Counted from the stretch's first letter, positions 8,627 through 18,632 are shown. The stretch: DNA of 64,000 bases from Stenotrophomonas maltophilia (GCF_023518235.1 NZ_CP090423.1:1240001-1304000), one strand, 5' to 3'. Made by a program: numbers and translations. Notes: generated from the sequence alone by a model not told the origin.

Positions 8627-8653
8627 TAAAGAACCCTGCCGGGGTGCCGTTAT
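8627..8653 (+). promoter_or_regulatory. FliA (sigma-28) promoter for the STAS-cheY-cheA2 unit
   Basis: TAAA at 8627-8630, exactly 15 bases, then GCCGTTAT at 8646-8653. A transcript from about 8660 would leave room for the GGAG at 8674-8677 before the ATG at 8684. Confidence 0.82.
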
Positions 8654-8683
8654 GGATCACGGAACCGTTTGTCCGGAGCAACC

Positions 8684-8992
8684 ATGAGCACTGTCGAACT
8701 GGGTGGGGATCTCGGCATCGAGAGCAGCACCGAGCTCAAGAACCGCCTCGCCCCGCTGGTGGCGCAGGCAGGCGAGCTGACCCTGGATGCCAGCCAGGTC
8801 GCCCGCATCCACACAGCCGCGGTGCAGGTGCTGTGTGCATTCGTGCAGGCCCGCCGCGAGGCAGGCCTGGGCACCGGCTTCCACGGTTGCACTGCAACCT
8901 TCCGTGACGCCGCGCGCCTGCTGGGCGTCACCCAGGCCCTGGGCCTGGACGTACCCCATGACAACCTGAAATCTGTGGAGAACGCTGCATGA
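8684..8992 (+). CDS. STAS-domain protein of the second chemotaxis unit
   Basis: A 102-residue single-domain protein of the STAS (anti-sigma factor antagonist / MlaB) fold. The strand-loop-helix core is visible in LGGDLGIESSTELKNRL, the central strand in LTLDASQVARIHTAAVQVLCAFV, and the family's later segment in FHGCTATFRDAARLLGV. The usual phosphorylatable Ser of SpoIIAA-type proteins is replaced by a His/Thr context (RIHTAAVQ), so regulation by phosphorylation is doubtful. The ATG at 8684 has GGAG six bases upstream. It overlaps the next cheY by 4 bp and leads an operon with cheA2, so a role in that signalling unit is likely but undefined. Confidence 0.82.
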   Translation: MSTVELGGDLGIESSTELKNRLAPLVAQAGELTLDASQVARIHTAAVQVLCAFVQARREAGLGTGFHGCTATFRDAARLLGVTQALGLDVPHDNLKSVENAA

Positions 8993-9354
8993 GCGCACGT
9001 ATCTTGGTGGTGGACGATTCGGCGTCGATGCGCCAGATGGTTTCCTTCGCCCTCACCTCGGCCGGTTTTGCCGTCGAAGAAGCCGAAGACGGCGCGGTCG
9101 CGCTCGGTCGCGCCAAGGGCCAACGCTTCAACGCGGTGGTCACCGACGTCAACATGCCCAACATGGACGGCATCGCGCTGATCCGCGAACTGCGCCAGCT
9201 GCCGGACTACAAGTTCACCCCGCTGCTGATGCTGACCACCGAATCGGCCGCCGACAAGAAGTCCGAAGGCAAGGCCGCCGGTGCCACCGGCTGGCTGGTC
9301 AAGCCGTTCAATCCCGAACAGCTGGTCGCCACCGTGCAGAAAGTGCTGGGCTGA
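8989..9354 (+). CDS. cheY: CheY-like response regulator of the second chemotaxis unit
   Basis: A 121-residue receiver domain with all key residues: the acidic pair in ILVVDDSASMRQM, the phospho-Asp in AVVTDVNMPNMDG, Thr in LMLTTESA and Lys in GWLVKPFNPEQL. The sequence TTESAADKKSEGKAAGATGW is typical of CheYs found beside CheA genes of receptor-rich clusters. It overlaps the STAS gene (ATGA) and lies 45 bp before cheA2, its likely kinase. It may act on the motor, or serve as a phosphate sink for the second kinase; sequence alone does not decide. Confidence 0.9.
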   Translation: MSARILVVDDSASMRQMVSFALTSAGFAVEEAEDGAVALGRAKGQRFNAVVTDVNMPNMDGIALIRELRQLPDYKFTPLLMLTTESAADKKSEGKAAGATGWLVKPFNPEQLVATVQKVLG

Positions 9355-9399
9355 TCGCCCGCCGCCGCTTCCCCTCTTCGCTTCCGGACCACCACTGCC

Positions 9400-11379
9400 A
9401 TGAGCATGGACCTGCAACGCTTCCACGCCACCTTCTTCGAGGAGAGCCGCGAAGGCCTCGACGCGATGGAGGCTGGCCTGCTGGCCCTGGAATCGGGGCA
9501 GCAGGACGCGGAGATCATCAATTCGGTGTTCCGCGCCGCCCACTCGATCAAGGGCGGCGCCGGCACCTTCGGCTTCGACGCCATCGCCAGCCTGACCCAC
9601 GTACTGGAAACGCTGCTCGATGAGCTGCGCGCCGGCAAGCGTGCGCTGGAAGGCCACGCCGTCGACGCCATGCTGTCCTCGGTGGACGTGCTGCGCGCCC
9701 TGCTGCGCGAAGCAGAGCATGGCCAGGCCGCCGACCCTGCCGCAGTGGCTGCGGTGAAGGCACGCCTGGAAGCGGTGCTGTCCGGTCAGGCCGCGGCAAG
9801 CGCCCCCGCGCCGGCAGCGGCCAAGGTCGACGACACGCCGGAAGCCTGGCAGATCGGCTTCACCCCGGCACCTTCGCTGTTCATGAGCGGCAACGACCCG
9901 CTGCGCATCATCCGCGAACTGGAACACCTCGGTTCGCTGCAGGTGGCCGCGCGCATGGAGCGCCTGCCGGGCTTCGCCCAGCTCGACCCGCTTGAAGCGC
10001 ACCTGGCCTGGGACCTGGGTCTGGTCGGAAAGGTGCCGCGCAGCAAGATCGAAGACACCTTTGCCTGGGTGCTGGACGACTGCGAACTGGACATCCGTCC
10101 GGCCGCGCCGCCAAGCCTGGCCACCCAGGCCCCGGCAGCAACACAGATTGCCCCTTCCACCGCCTCCGCCGCCGCTCCGGCCGCCCCCGCCGGCGCCAGC
10201 CAGGAAGCGGAGACCTCGATCCGTGTAAGCGTCGACAAGGTCGATGCGCTGATCAACCTGGTCGGCGAACTGGTCATCACCCAGGCCATGCTCAAGCAGG
10301 TCTCGCATGCCCTGGATCCGGTCCACGCCGAGAGCCTGTTCGCCGGCCTGGACCAGCTCGAGCGCAATACCCGCGATCTGCAGGAAGCGGTCATCGGCGT
10401 GCGCATGCTGCCGGTTGACGCCGTGTTCCGGCGCTTCCCGCGCCTGGTCCGCGATCTGTCCAGCCGCCTCGGCAAGCAGGTGCGCCTGCGCACCGTCGGC
10501 GAAGGCACCGAGCTGGACAAGGGCCTGATCGAGAAGATTGCCGATCCGCTGGTGCACCTGGTGCGCAATTCGATCGACCACGGCCTGGAAATGCCGGACG
10601 TGCGCCGCGGCGCGGGCAAAGACGAAACCGGCACCATCACTCTGGCCGCGTCGCATCAGGGCGGCCACATCGTGATCGAGGTCAGCGACGACGGCCGCGG
10701 CCTGGATCGCAGCAAGATCCTGGCCAAGGCGCATGAACGCGGCCTGGCGGTACCGGACAACCCCACCGATTCGCAGGTCTGGGACCTGATCTTCCAACCC
10801 GGCTTCTCCACCGCCGATGCGGTCACCGATCTGTCCGGGCGCGGCGTCGGCATGGACGTGGTCCGCCGCAACATCCAGGCGCTGGGCGGCGAGGTGCAGA
10901 TCGAAAGCAGCCTCGGCGCTGGCACCCGCACGCTGATCCGCCTGCCACTGACCCTGGCCATCCTCGATGGCATGACCGTGGCCGTGGCTGGCGAAACCCT
11001 GATCCTGCCGTTGGCCTATGTGCTGGAGGCGCTGCAACCGCAGCCCGAAGACATCCGCAGCATGGCCGGCGAAGGCCGCGTGCTGCGTGTACGCGGCGAG
11101 TACCTGCCGATCCTGTCGCTGACCGAGTACTACGGCTATGGCAGCCGCCACGCCAACAGCGAATCGCTGGTGGTGGTGGTCGAAGGCGATGGCCAGAAGA
11201 TCGCGCTGGAAGTGGACGAACTGGTCGGCCAGCAGCAGGTGGTGGTGAAGAACATCGAGAACAACTACCGCCGCATTGGCGGCGTCTCGGGTGCCACCAT
11301 CCTCGGCGATGGCCGCGTCGCCCTGATCGTCGACATCGGCGGCCTGGTGCGCTCGCTGCGGATGCCGCAGGCCGCCTGA
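9400..11379 (+). CDS. cheA: Second CheA histidine kinase (CheA2)
   Basis: A 659-residue kinase of full architecture. The HPt domain has phospho-His at residue 48 (FRAAHSIKGGAGTFGFD), and a compact P2-like domain at about 150-230 follows (FTPAPSLFMSGNDPLRIIREL). Then come P3 (VDKVDALINLVGELVITQAML), the ATPase domain (LVHLVRNSIDHGLEMPD, DDGRGLD, GRGVGMDVVRRNI) and a CheW-like P5 at the end. It differs from the first CheA in having a real P2 domain and no repeated acidic motifs. It follows STAS and cheY and precedes the receptor genes, so it probably serves those receptors with the CheW at 15117. Confidence 0.95.
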   Translation: MSMDLQRFHATFFEESREGLDAMEAGLLALESGQQDAEIINSVFRAAHSIKGGAGTFGFDAIASLTHVLETLLDELRAGKRALEGHAVDAMLSSVDVLRALLREAEHGQAADPAAVAAVKARLEAVLSGQAAASAPAPAAAKVDDTPEAWQIGFTPAPSLFMSGNDPLRIIRELEHLGSLQVAARMERLPGFAQLDPLEAHLAWDLGLVGKVPRSKIEDTFAWVLDDCELDIRPAAPPSLATQAPAATQIAPSTASAAAPAAPAGASQEAETSIRVSVDKVDALINLVGELVITQAMLKQVSHALDPVHAESLFAGLDQLERNTRDLQEAVIGVRMLPVDAVFRRFPRLVRDLSSRLGKQVRLRTVGEGTELDKGLIEKIADPLVHLVRNSIDHGLEMPDVRRGAGKDETGTITLAASHQGGHIVIEVSDDGRGLDRSKILAKAHERGLAVPDNPTDSQVWDLIFQPGFSTADAVTDLSGRGVGMDVVRRNIQALGGEVQIESSLGAGTRTLIRLPLTLAILDGMTVAVAGETLILPLAYVLEALQPQPEDIRSMAGEGRVLRVRGEYLPILSLTEYYGYGSRHANSESLVVVVEGDGQKIALEVDELVGQQQVVVKNIENNYRRIGGVSGATILGDGRVALIVDIGGLVRSLRMPQAA

Positions 11380-11400
11380 TCCTGCCTGCAGGCTGTGCAG

Positions 11401-11434
11401 AACCGCCGCCCTTTCGGGGCGGCGGTTTTTGTTT
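11401..11434 (+). terminator. Intrinsic terminator after cheA2
   Basis: A GC-rich hairpin (AACCGCCGCC, CTTTCG loop, GGGCGGCGGTT) followed by a T run, 22 bases after the cheA2 stop. It separates cheA2 from the receptor gene, which has its own promoter. Confidence 0.85.
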
Positions 11435-11463
11435 GCGCGCGCTCCGGCGATGGCGGCGGCGAT

Positions 11464-11502
11464 GGGGTCAGCACCCTTTCCGCAGGAAAGGGAACTGACC
11501 CC
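11464..11502. repeat. GGGGTCAG palindrome, copy 1
   Basis: A 39-base imperfect palindrome with outer arms GGGGTCAG/CTGACCCC and inner arms CCCTTTCC/GGAAAGGG around GCA. Two relatives occur at 14047 and 18917, always between chemotaxis genes. Confidence 0.8.
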
Positions 11503-11639
11503 GACTGATGGCGCCGCGCATTCCGTGAACTCCGTCGCCGCGTTGGTTTCGCGCGCAACCACATCATTCAAGCGAAAGCCCCGCCACTGCCGCACTTTCG
11601 CGCCGTCACCCCTACGCAACCGAATGTGACCTGCGTCCA

Positions 11640-11666
11640 TAAAGTCCGCTCAAACCGCGCCGTTAT
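11640..11666 (+). promoter_or_regulatory. FliA (sigma-28) promoter for the first receptor gene
   Basis: TAAA at 11640-11643, 15 bases, GCCGTTAT at 11659-11666. It has the same box forms as the promoter at 8627 and leaves a leader of about 100 bases before the ATG at 11773. Confidence 0.82.
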
Positions 11667-11772
11667 TCCGCAATGACGGCCGTCACCGAACCCCCACCGG
11701 CACCACCGTTCGCGATGCACCCCCCCAGCCGGCGCACCGCCGCCGGCACCCTGCCCACCTGGAGCACCCTGC

Positions 11773-14019
11773 ATGAAGTGGTTCCAAGATCTGCCCATCG
11801 CCCGCAAGCTGGCCGTGGGGTTCACGCTCACCACGCTGATGACCCTCGTCCTCGGCGCCTTCGCCCTGCTGCGCCTGAGTGAAGCCAACAAGCAGCTCGG
11901 CGAGATGGCCGGCAACGATATTCCGTCGGTCCAGCACCTGGGCGAGGCGCGCTCGCAGCTGGGCGAGTTCCGCACCTACGAACTGGCCCAGCTGAGCATG
12001 CTCGACCAGCCGGAAAAGGTGGCCGACTACAACAAGCGCATGGACGACACCGCCAAGGCCGTGCATGACGAACTGGCGGCCTACGCGGCGCTGCCGGCGC
12101 TGGACAAGGAGCGTGAACTGTATCGTGCCGCCAGCGCGCAACTGGATCGCTACTTCGCCGCCAACAAGGCGATGCGCGAGGCCGTGACCGCCGGTGACGG
12201 CGCCCTGGCGCAGCAGATCTCTGACGAGCAGTCACGCCCGGCGCGCCGCGACCTGTTCGCTGCGATGAAGGCACTGGGCACGCACATCGCCGGGCAGATG
12301 GACGGCAAGATCGCCGACGCCAACGCCACCCATCGCAACAGCATGATCGCCATCATCGGCTGCATCGTGCTGCTTTCGCTGGTGGCCGCCGCATTGGCCA
12401 CGGTCATCTCGCGTGCCGTCACCGGTCCGCTGGGCAAGGCCGTGCATGCCATCCAGGCGGTCGCCCGCGGCGACCTGAGCGTCAGCACCCAGGCCACCAG
12501 CAAGGACGAAGCCGGCAAGATGCTGGCCGCCACCGCCGAAATGACCGCCACGCTGCGGCGCTTCTCCGAGCAGACCCAGCTGATGGCGCAGATGCATGCC
12601 GGCCCGGACATCGGCCACCGCATTCCGGAAGACTTCCCGGGCGTCTATGGCCAGCTGGCCGCCGGCATCAACACCGTGATCTTCGAACACCTCGATGCGA
12701 TCCGCGATGCCATCGACGTGCTCAACCAGTACGCCATCGGCAATCTCGCCCCGGATGCACGCCGCCTGCCGGGCAGCCGCGCCATCCTGCATGAATCGAT
12801 GGATGCGGCCAAGGCCAGCCTGCTGGCGATCAACACCCAGATCCAGCAGCTGGCCGCAGCAGCGGCCGCAGGCGACTTCAGCCAGCGCGGTGACGCCCAG
12901 CGCTTCCAGCATGATTTCAGGCTGATGATCGAGCATCTCAACACCATGATGCAGGTGGCCGACGGCAACCTCGGCCAGCTCTCGCAGTTGCTGCAGTCCA
13001 TTGCCGCAGGCGACCTGACCGCGCGCATGGAAGGCCAGTTCAACGGCGTGTTCGCGCGCATGCGTGACGATGCCAACACCACCGTCGCGCAGCTGACCCA
13101 GATCGTCGGCCAGATCCAGGCCAGCGCCTCCAGCATCACCCTGGCCGCCGGCGAAATCGCCTCCGGCAACAGCGACCTGTCGCGCCGCACCGAGCAGCAG
13201 GCCGCCAACCTGGAAGAGACCGCTGCGTCGATGGAGGAACTGACCTCCACCGTGCGCCAGAACGCCGAACACGCCCGCCAGGCCAACCAGCTCGCCATTG
13301 GCGCCCATGGCGTTGCCTCGCAGGGTGGCGATGTGGTCGGCCAGGTGGTCACCACCATGTCGGCCATTGAAGCCTCTTCGAAGAAGATCGCCGAGATCAT
13401 CAGCGTCATCGACGGCATTGCCTTCCAGACCAACATCCTGGCGCTGAACGCCGCCGTGGAAGCTGCCCGTGCCGGTGAACAGGGCCGTGGCTTTGCCGTG
13501 GTTGCCAGCGAAGTGCGCACCCTCGCCCAGCGCTCGGCCGCCGCTGCCAAGGAGATCAAGGGCCTGATCGACGATTCGGTCGGCAAGGTCGCCGAGGGCT
13601 CCAGCCTGGTCCATCAGGCCGGCAGCACCATGGGCGAGATCGTTGCCTCGGTGCAGCGCGTGACCGACATCATGGCCGAGATCTCCGCCGCTTCGCAGGA
13701 ACAGAGCGCCGGCATCGAGCAGGTCAACCAGACCGTGGTGCAGATGGACGAAACCACCCAGCAGAACGCTGCGCTGGTGGAGGAAGCCACCGCTGCGGCG
13801 CGCGCGATGGAAGACCAGGCCGTGCAGCTGGGTGAAGCCGTGGCACGCTTCCGGCTGGCATCGCAGGGCGTCACCGCGGCACCGGCACGACTGGCCACCG
13901 CACCGCAGCCGCGCCAGGTGGCCGCCGCCCTGCCCGCCACCAAGGCAGCACCGGCACGCCCGCTGCGCGCATCAGCGGCACCGGCACTGGCGGCCGAGGG
14001 CGACTGGCAGGAGTTCTGA
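11773..14019 (+). CDS. Methyl-accepting chemotaxis protein 1 (4-helix-bundle sensor)
   Basis: A 748-residue inner-membrane receptor. The first membrane helix is at about 12-34 ([21 protein letters not shown]). A periplasmic helical region of about 160 residues (4HB type) and the second membrane helix near 195-215 ([21 protein letters not shown]) follow. Then come HAMP segments, including a long helical insert at about 250-420, and the cytoplasmic hairpin with its tip [29 protein letters not shown]. The Ala/Pro-rich tail ends in GDWQEF, probably a CheR/CheB tether. Its signalling half is almost identical in DNA to the receptors at 16230 and 19338. The ligand is unknown. Confidence 0.93.
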   Translation: MKWFQDLPIARKLAVGFTLTTLMTLVLGAFALLRLSEANKQLGEMAGNDIPSVQHLGEARSQLGEFRTYELAQLSMLDQPEKVADYNKRMDDTAKAVHDELAAYAALPALDKERELYRAASAQLDRYFAANKAMREAVTAGDGALAQQISDEQSRPARRDLFAAMKALGTHIAGQMDGKIADANATHRNSMIAIIGCIVLLSLVAAALATVISRAVTGPLGKAVHAIQAVARGDLSVSTQATSKDEAGKMLAATAEMTATLRRFSEQTQLMAQMHAGPDIGHRIPEDFPGVYGQLAAGINTVIFEHLDAIRDAIDVLNQYAIGNLAPDARRLPGSRAILHESMDAAKASLLAINTQIQQLAAAAAAGDFSQRGDAQRFQHDFRLMIEHLNTMMQVADGNLGQLSQLLQSIAAGDLTARMEGQFNGVFARMRDDANTTVAQLTQIVGQIQASASSITLAAGEIASGNSDLSRRTEQQAANLEETAASMEELTSTVRQNAEHARQANQLAIGAHGVASQGGDVVGQVVTTMSAIEASSKKIAEIISVIDGIAFQTNILALNAAVEAARAGEQGRGFAVVASEVRTLAQRSAAAAKEIKGLIDDSVGKVAEGSSLVHQAGSTMGEIVASVQRVTDIMAEISAASQEQSAGIEQVNQTVVQMDETTQQNAALVEEATAAARAMEDQAVQLGEAVARFRLASQGVTAAPARLATAPQPRQVAAALPATKAAPARPLRASAAPALAAEGDWQEF

Positions 14020-14046
14020 CCCCACACGGGGCGTGGTGGGCACTCG

Positions 14047-14086
14047 GGGGTCAGAACCCTTTCCCGCGGGAAAGGGCTCTGACCCC
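14047..14086. repeat. GGGGTCAG palindrome, copy 2
   Basis: A 40-base palindrome, arms GGGGTCAGA/TCTGACCCC and CCCTTTCCC/GGGAAAGGG, 28 bases after the receptor stop. It could end transcription, but no T run follows. Confidence 0.8.
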
Positions 14087-14115
14087 TTCTGCATGGAAAG
14101 TGATGCACTCCTCAC

Positions 14116-14142
14116 TTCATAATCCGAGGCAGAGGCCGATAT
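14116..14142 (+). promoter_or_regulatory. Possible weak FliA promoter for the PilZ gene
   Basis: GCCGATAT at 14135-14142 is a strong -10 box. TTCA at 14116-14119 stands exactly 15 bases upstream where TAAA is expected, so the -35 is weak. Confidence 0.5.
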
Positions 14143-14197
14143 CCCCATCGAGCCTCGCGCCAACGCGTGCTGGCGCCCGCCCTTGACCCTAGATTCC

Positions 14198-14971
14198 ATG
14201 TCCGACGGCAACGACACTGCAGTGCATGAAGTCCTTGCGGCCGACGCCGCTGACGAACGATTCCTGGTTCGCAATCCGCGTCAGCTGCGCCAGCTGCTGC
14301 GCTCGCTGATCGACCAGCGTTCGCTGATCAACGCGCATATTGACGGCCGCGACCGCTCGTTTCCTACCGCATTGCTCGATCTGGACGAGGATGAGGACGT
14401 TCTGCTGCTCGATGGCAGCCCGCAGGAAGCGTCCAACCGCGCGGCCGAACAGTCCGACCACCTGTTGTGCTTCGCCCAGCTGGAACGCGTGCTGGTCCGG
14501 TTCCGCCTGCACCAGCTGCAGCGTGTGGACAACGATGGCCACGTCGCCTTCCGTGCCCCGCTGCCGGACGAACTGGTGCACCTGCAACGCCGCGAGCTGT
14601 ACCGGCTGGAGACCCCGGTGACCGACTCGCCGCAGCTGCTGCTGCCGCCTGGCGAGGCCCGCGCCGAAGCCCTGTCGATGCGCGTGGTGGACATCAGTGG
14701 CGGCGGTCTGGCGGTGGTCGTGCCCAATGACTGCGCGGTGTTCGGCCTGCAGAAGCGTTACCCGGCCCGGCTTTCGCTGCCTGACGGTCCGGATCTGGAC
14801 ATCGAGCTGGTGGTCTGCAACCTGTTGCCACAGCGCCAGCCCAATGGCATCGAGGTCAAACGCGTGGGCATGCGCTTTGACAGCCTGCCACGCGGCGCGG
14901 ACAGCGCCATCCAGCGCTACATCTTCCGCATCGACCGCCAGCGCAAGGCACGCCGCAACGGCGAGCTCTGA
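14198..14971 (+). CDS. ycgR: YcgR-like PilZ-domain flagellar brake protein
   Basis: A 257-residue cytoplasmic protein with the two-domain YcgR layout. An N-terminal YcgR domain (about 20-120) precedes a PilZ domain whose c-di-GMP motifs are intact: RRELYR at about residue 132 (RxxxR) and DISGGG near 168 (DxSxxG). YcgR binds c-di-GMP and slows the flagellar motor. I use the ATG at 14198; an in-frame TTG at 14183 is an alternative. Lying between a receptor and cheW, it ties motility to c-di-GMP, which RpfG (49436-50581) should degrade when DSF is present. Confidence 0.88.
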   Translation: MSDGNDTAVHEVLAADAADERFLVRNPRQLRQLLRSLIDQRSLINAHIDGRDRSFPTALLDLDEDEDVLLLDGSPQEASNRAAEQSDHLLCFAQLERVLVRFRLHQLQRVDNDGHVAFRAPLPDELVHLQRRELYRLETPVTDSPQLLLPPGEARAEALSMRVVDISGGGLAVVVPNDCAVFGLQKRYPARLSLPDGPDLDIELVVCNLLPQRQPNGIEVKRVGMRFDSLPRGADSAIQRYIFRIDRQRKARRNGEL

Positions 14972-14988
14972 GGCCCGTCCAACGGGTA

Positions 14989-15034
14989 TGCCGGCCAGCG
15001 GCCGGCACTACCGGATCCACGCCATGCGTGGATG
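14989..15034. repeat. SMAG (GTAG) hairpin repeat
   Basis: A hairpin TGCCGGCCAGCGGCCGGCA followed by CTAC (GTAG on the other strand), then a second hairpin ATCCACGCCATGCGTGGAT. This is the form of S. maltophilia GTAG repeats. It lies just upstream of the cheW promoter. Confidence 0.8.
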
Positions 15035-15047
15035 CTTCCCCGGCAGC

Positions 15048-15074
15048 TAAAGTCCCCTCCCACGGGGCCGATAT
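15048..15074 (+). promoter_or_regulatory. FliA (sigma-28) promoter for cheW
   Basis: TAAAG from 15048, spacing of 15 after TAAA, and GCCGATAT at 15067-15074. This is the best match in the window. Confidence 0.87.
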
Positions 15075-15116
15075 CGAGCCTGACACCGGGACTTCCGGCA
15101 GAACCAGGACCCCTCG

Positions 15117-15608
15117 ATGAACGACAAGACCAGCTCCACCGCCAGCGCCGGTGGCGAATTCCTCAGCTTCACCCTCGGTGCCGAGCACTACGGCGTGGAT
15201 ATCCTCAAGGTGCAGGAAATCCGCGGCTACGATGCGGTGACCCGTGTGCCGGACGCACCGGACTACATCAAGGGCGTGATCAACCTGCGCGGCACCATCG
15301 TGCCGGTCATCGACCTGCGCCTGAAGCTGCGCCTGGACGATGCGCGCTACGACGCCTTCACCGTGATGATCGTGCTGAACGTGGAAGACCGCGTGGTCGG
15401 CATCGTCGTGGACAGCGTCTCCGACGTGATCCCGCTGTCGGCCGAGCAGATCCGTCCGACCCCGGAGTTCGGCGCCGCGGTCGATACCCGCTTCATTTCC
15501 GGCATCGGCACCCATGACGACCGCATGCTGATCCTGCTGGACATCGAGACCCTGCTCGACAGCGCCGACATGGGCCAGCCCAGCGCCGCGGAAGACGTCG
15601 CCGCCTGA
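15117..15608 (+). CDS. cheW: CheW, receptor-kinase coupling protein
   Basis: A 163-residue CheW that links chemoreceptors to CheA. The paired beta-barrel segments are visible: [60 protein letters not shown] and [19 protein letters not shown]. It is a single-domain protein, unlike ParP. It has its own FliA promoter and an AGGA seven bases before the ATG. As the only plain CheW here, it may serve both CheA kinases. Confidence 0.95.
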   Translation: MNDKTSSTASAGGEFLSFTLGAEHYGVDILKVQEIRGYDAVTRVPDAPDYIKGVINLRGTIVPVIDLRLKLRLDDARYDAFTVMIVLNVEDRVVGIVVDSVSDVIPLSAEQIRPTPEFGAAVDTRFISGIGTHDDRMLILLDIETLLDSADMGQPSAAEDVAA

Positions 15609-15645
15609 GCAAACGGAACTGCTTCACGTTCTGGTCACAAAACCC

Positions 15646-15672
15646 TTCAGTTCCCTGCGGCCGTGCCGATAG
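15646..15672 (+). promoter_or_regulatory. Possible weak FliA promoter for the secreted OB-fold-like gene
   Basis: GCCGATAG at 15665-15672 with TTCA at 15646-15649, 15 bases between. It has the same weak -35 as the site at 14116. Confidence 0.45.
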
Positions 15673-15744
15673 GGGGACAGAAGCCGGCCGCGCAGGAGCG
15701 CGCAGGACCGGCCCGACCGTTACCATCCCCGGAGATACCCCTCG

Positions 15745-16128
15745 ATGAAGTCCCTGCTTGCGTTCGTCTCGGCTGCTGTCCTGGCCACCACCGCCGCCTC
15801 CGCTTTCGCCCAGTCGGCCGACATGATCCCGCCGGAAATGGCACCGCGTTCGGTCGGCAAGGACGGCATGGTCTGCGGCAAGGTTGAAAAGGCCCGCTAC
15901 GCAGAAGGTTCCGAAGGCCAGCCGACCTTCCTGTACATGGGCGGCGCCTTCCCGCGCCATACCTTCTCGGCGCGCATCGCCGGCGAAAACCGCGGCAAGT
16001 TCTCCTTCCCGCTGGAAACCCTGGAAGGCAAGACCGTCTGCGTGATCGGCAAGATCCAGCGCGACGCTTCGCGCGCGGAAATCGAAGTCAGCTCGCCGTC
16101 GGGCCTGAAGCTGGCCAACATCAAGTAA
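15745..16128 (+). CDS. Small secreted OB-fold-like protein in the chemotaxis cluster
   Basis: A 127-residue protein with a clear signal peptide (MKSLLAFVSAAVLATTAASAFA, cleaved before QSAD), so it is periplasmic or exported. The mature part contains VCGKVEKARYAEGSEGQPTF, then an aromatic stretch and KTVCVIGKIQRDASRAEIEV. It resembles small OB-fold domains of the YhcR/nucleic-acid-binding type by pattern: a GKV strand, a QPTF turn, and a V-V-GKI strand. No catalytic residues are obvious. It lies between cheW and a receptor gene with a possible FliA promoter and its own terminator, so it may be made with the motility genes. The function is unknown. Confidence 0.75.
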   Translation: MKSLLAFVSAAVLATTAASAFAQSADMIPPEMAPRSVGKDGMVCGKVEKARYAEGSEGQPTFLYMGGAFPRHTFSARIAGENRGKFSFPLETLEGKTVCVIGKIQRDASRAEIEVSSPSGLKLANIK

Positions 16129-16144
16129 TCCGCTGTCCGTCGAG

Positions 16145-16174
16145 CCACGCCGGACCTGGTGCCGGCGTGGTTTC
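16145..16174 (+). terminator. Intrinsic terminator after the secreted OB-fold-like gene
   Basis: Hairpin CCACGCCGG / CCGGCGTGG followed by TTTCT, 16 bases after the stop codon. Confidence 0.7.
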
Positions 16175-16229
16175 TGCTGCAACCGGGCCCGATGCCCGGA
16201 CGCGTCTGCCTTAGGAGCTCGCAACGCCC

Positions 16230-18608
16230 ATGCCGTGGATCAACAACCTGAAACTGATGCCGAAGCTGATGCTGACCTTCGGCGTCATCCTGCTGGTGAT
16301 GCTGCTGCAGGGCATCGTCGCCTATCGTGGCCTGCATTCGCTGAACAACGTCACCACCGAACTGGCCGGTTCACGCATGGAAAGCATCCGCATGGCCGGC
16401 GAGATGCGCGGCATGCTGGGTGAATACCGCAATGCCGCCTACCAGCAGCTGATCCGCGCCAGCGACGACGTCAAGTCCGACGCCCGCAAGCAGGCCACCG
16501 ACCTGCGCACCAGCATGGACACCTCGATCAAGGACTATCCGAAGCTGGTCGACAACGCGCAGCAGAAGAAGCTGTTCGACACCTTCGCCAAGGAATGGAA
16601 GGACGCCCTGGCCTCCTATGACAGCGTCACCGAGATGCTGGAACTGGACCTGCCGGACGATGCCATCGACACCTTCGTCGGCGAAACCCGCACCAAGCAC
16701 CGCAAGGCTGCCTCCGCGCTGGAAGCGCTGATCGCCGAAGACAACCGCCTCGCCCGCGCCTCGCGCGATGAAGCGGCCACCACCTATTCCGCCTCGGCCG
16801 TGCTGACCGTGATCGCCCTGCTGGGCGGCGCCGCGCTCGGCCTGGTGCTGGTCTGGTTGTTCGCCCGTGCCCTGGTCGGCAGCGTGCGTGGCGCCGTCTC
16901 GGTGGCCAACGACGTGGCCGGTGGCAAGCTCGATGGCCACATCGATGTCAGCCGCCAGGACGAAGTGGGCGAACTGATGCAGTCCATGCAGCGCATGCAG
17001 CGCGACCTGCGTGAACGCATCGAGACCGACCAGGCCATCGCCCGCGAGAACCTGCGCATCCGCACCGCGCTGGACTACAGCTCCACCGGCGTGTACCTGA
17101 CCGACACCAGCAACACCATCGTCTACACCAACCGCGCCCTGCAGCAGACCCTGAGCCAGTACCAGGATGACGTGCGCCGCGACCTGCCCGACTTCGACGC
17201 CCAGGCCTCGCTGATCGGCAAGCCGGTCACCGTGCTCGAGCACCGTGGCGAGATGGACCAGACCCTGCTCGGCAACCTGAAGGCGCATGGCGTGGCGCGC
17301 CGCCCGATGCAGTATGGCGATGCCCAGTTCGCGCAGGTGGTGTCGACCATCCGCAACGAAGGCGGTGACACCGTCGGCTACGTGGTGGAATGGCGCGACC
17401 GCACCCAGGAAGCGCAGGTCGAGGCCGAAGTGGCCCGCGTGATCGCCCAGGCCGCCGCCGGCGACCTGTCCGGCCGCATCGATGCCAGCGACAAGGAAGG
17501 CTTCTTCCTGCAGCTGGCCCAGCAGATCAACGGCCTGCTCGACGCCAACGCCGGCAGCATCGAACAGATTTCCGGCCTGCTCGCCGCGCTGTCGCAGGGT
17601 GACCTGACCGTGCGCATGCACGGCGATTACCAGGGCGTGTTCGCCCGCATGCGTGACGATGCCAACGCCACCGCCGCGCAGCTCAGCGAGATCGTCACCC
17701 GCATCAAGCAGTCCAGCCGTGCGATCAGCTCGGCCGCCGGCGAAATCGCCTCCGGCAACAGCGACCTGTCGCGCCGCACCGAGCAGCAGGCTGCCAACCT
17801 GGAAGAGACCGCTGCGTCGATGGAGGAACTGACCTCCACCGTGCGCCAGAACGCCGAGCACGCCCGCCAGGCCAACCAGCTCGCCATCGGCGCGCACGGT
17901 GTCGCCTCGCAGGGCGGCGAGGTGGTCGGCCAGGTGGTTACCACCATGTCGGCCATCCAGGCCTCGTCGAAGAAGATCGCCGAGATCATCTCGGTCATCG
18001 ACGGCATCGCCTTCCAGACCAACATCCTGGCGCTGAACGCCGCGGTGGAAGCCGCCCGTGCCGGTGAACAGGGCCGCGGCTTTGCCGTGGTTGCCAGCGA
18101 AGTGCGCACCCTCGCCCAGCGCTCGGCGGCCGCTGCCAAGGAGATCAAGGGCCTGATCGACGATTCGGTCGGCAAGGTCAATGACGGCTCGGCGCTGGTG
18201 CACAAGGCGGGCGCGACCATGGGCGAGATCGTTGCCTCGGTGCAGCGCGTGACCGACATCATGGCCGAGATCTCCGCCGCTTCGCAGGAACAGAGCGCCG
18301 GCATCGAGCAGGTCAACCAGACCGTGGTGCAGATGGACGAAACCACCCAGCAGAACGCTGCGCTGGTGGAAGAAGCCACCGCCGCCGCGCGTGCGATGGA
18401 AGAACAGGCCGGCCACCTCAGCGAGGCCGTGTCGATCTTCGTGGTGGACGAAGCCGAGGCGGTGGTTGCCCCGCCGCGCGCCGTCGCCCCGGCTGCGCGT
18501 GCCGCCACACCGGCAGCCCCGGCCCCGGTCGCACCGCCGGCCCGGCGCACGGCGGGCGGTCGCCCGATGGCCACCGAACTGGCCGACGGAGACTGGCAGG
18601 AGTTCTGA
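16230..18608 (+). CDS. Methyl-accepting chemotaxis protein 2 (with PAS domain)
   Basis: A 792-residue receptor. Membrane helix 1 is at about 8-32 ([20 protein letters not shown]), a 4HB-type periplasmic region follows, and helix 2 lies near 185-215 ([24 protein letters not shown]). HAMP and a cytoplasmic PAS domain at about 270-395 ([23 protein letters not shown]) come next, then further HAMP-like segments and the conserved signalling hairpin. It ends in GDWQEF. The PAS domain is absent from the two sister receptors and could sense an internal ligand or redox state. I see no strong FliA promoter before it; AGGAG lies 12 bases before the ATG. Confidence 0.92.
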   Translation: MPWINNLKLMPKLMLTFGVILLVMLLQGIVAYRGLHSLNNVTTELAGSRMESIRMAGEMRGMLGEYRNAAYQQLIRASDDVKSDARKQATDLRTSMDTSIKDYPKLVDNAQQKKLFDTFAKEWKDALASYDSVTEMLELDLPDDAIDTFVGETRTKHRKAASALEALIAEDNRLARASRDEAATTYSASAVLTVIALLGGAALGLVLVWLFARALVGSVRGAVSVANDVAGGKLDGHIDVSRQDEVGELMQSMQRMQRDLRERIETDQAIARENLRIRTALDYSSTGVYLTDTSNTIVYTNRALQQTLSQYQDDVRRDLPDFDAQASLIGKPVTVLEHRGEMDQTLLGNLKAHGVARRPMQYGDAQFAQVVSTIRNEGGDTVGYVVEWRDRTQEAQVEAEVARVIAQAAAGDLSGRIDASDKEGFFLQLAQQINGLLDANAGSIEQISGLLAALSQGDLTVRMHGDYQGVFARMRDDANATAAQLSEIVTRIKQSSRAISSAAGEIASGNSDLSRRTEQQAANLEETAASMEELTSTVRQNAEHARQANQLAIGAHGVASQGGEVVGQVVTTMSAIQASSKKIAEIISVIDGIAFQTNILALNAAVEAARAGEQGRGFAVVASEVRTLAQRSAAAAKEIKGLIDDSVGKVNDGSALVHKAGATMGEIVASVQRVTDIMAEISAASQEQSAGIEQVNQTVVQMDETTQQNAALVEEATAAARAMEEQAGHLSEAVSIFVVDEAEAVVAPPRAVAPAARAATPAAPAPVAPPARRTAGGRPMATELADGDWQEF

Positions 18609-18632
18609 TGCCTGCCTGACCTGACGCACGAG

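Noticed and set aside
8650..11640. A 996-codon open frame on the - strand opposite cheA2
   Set aside because: It mirrors a real, motif-complete gene in a high-GC region where stop codons are rare; its translation is low-complexity and has no domain.
14047..14086. The GGGGTCAG palindrome as an intrinsic terminator for receptor 1
   Set aside because: The stem is strong but no T run follows, and relatives occur away from gene ends, so I list it as a repeat only.
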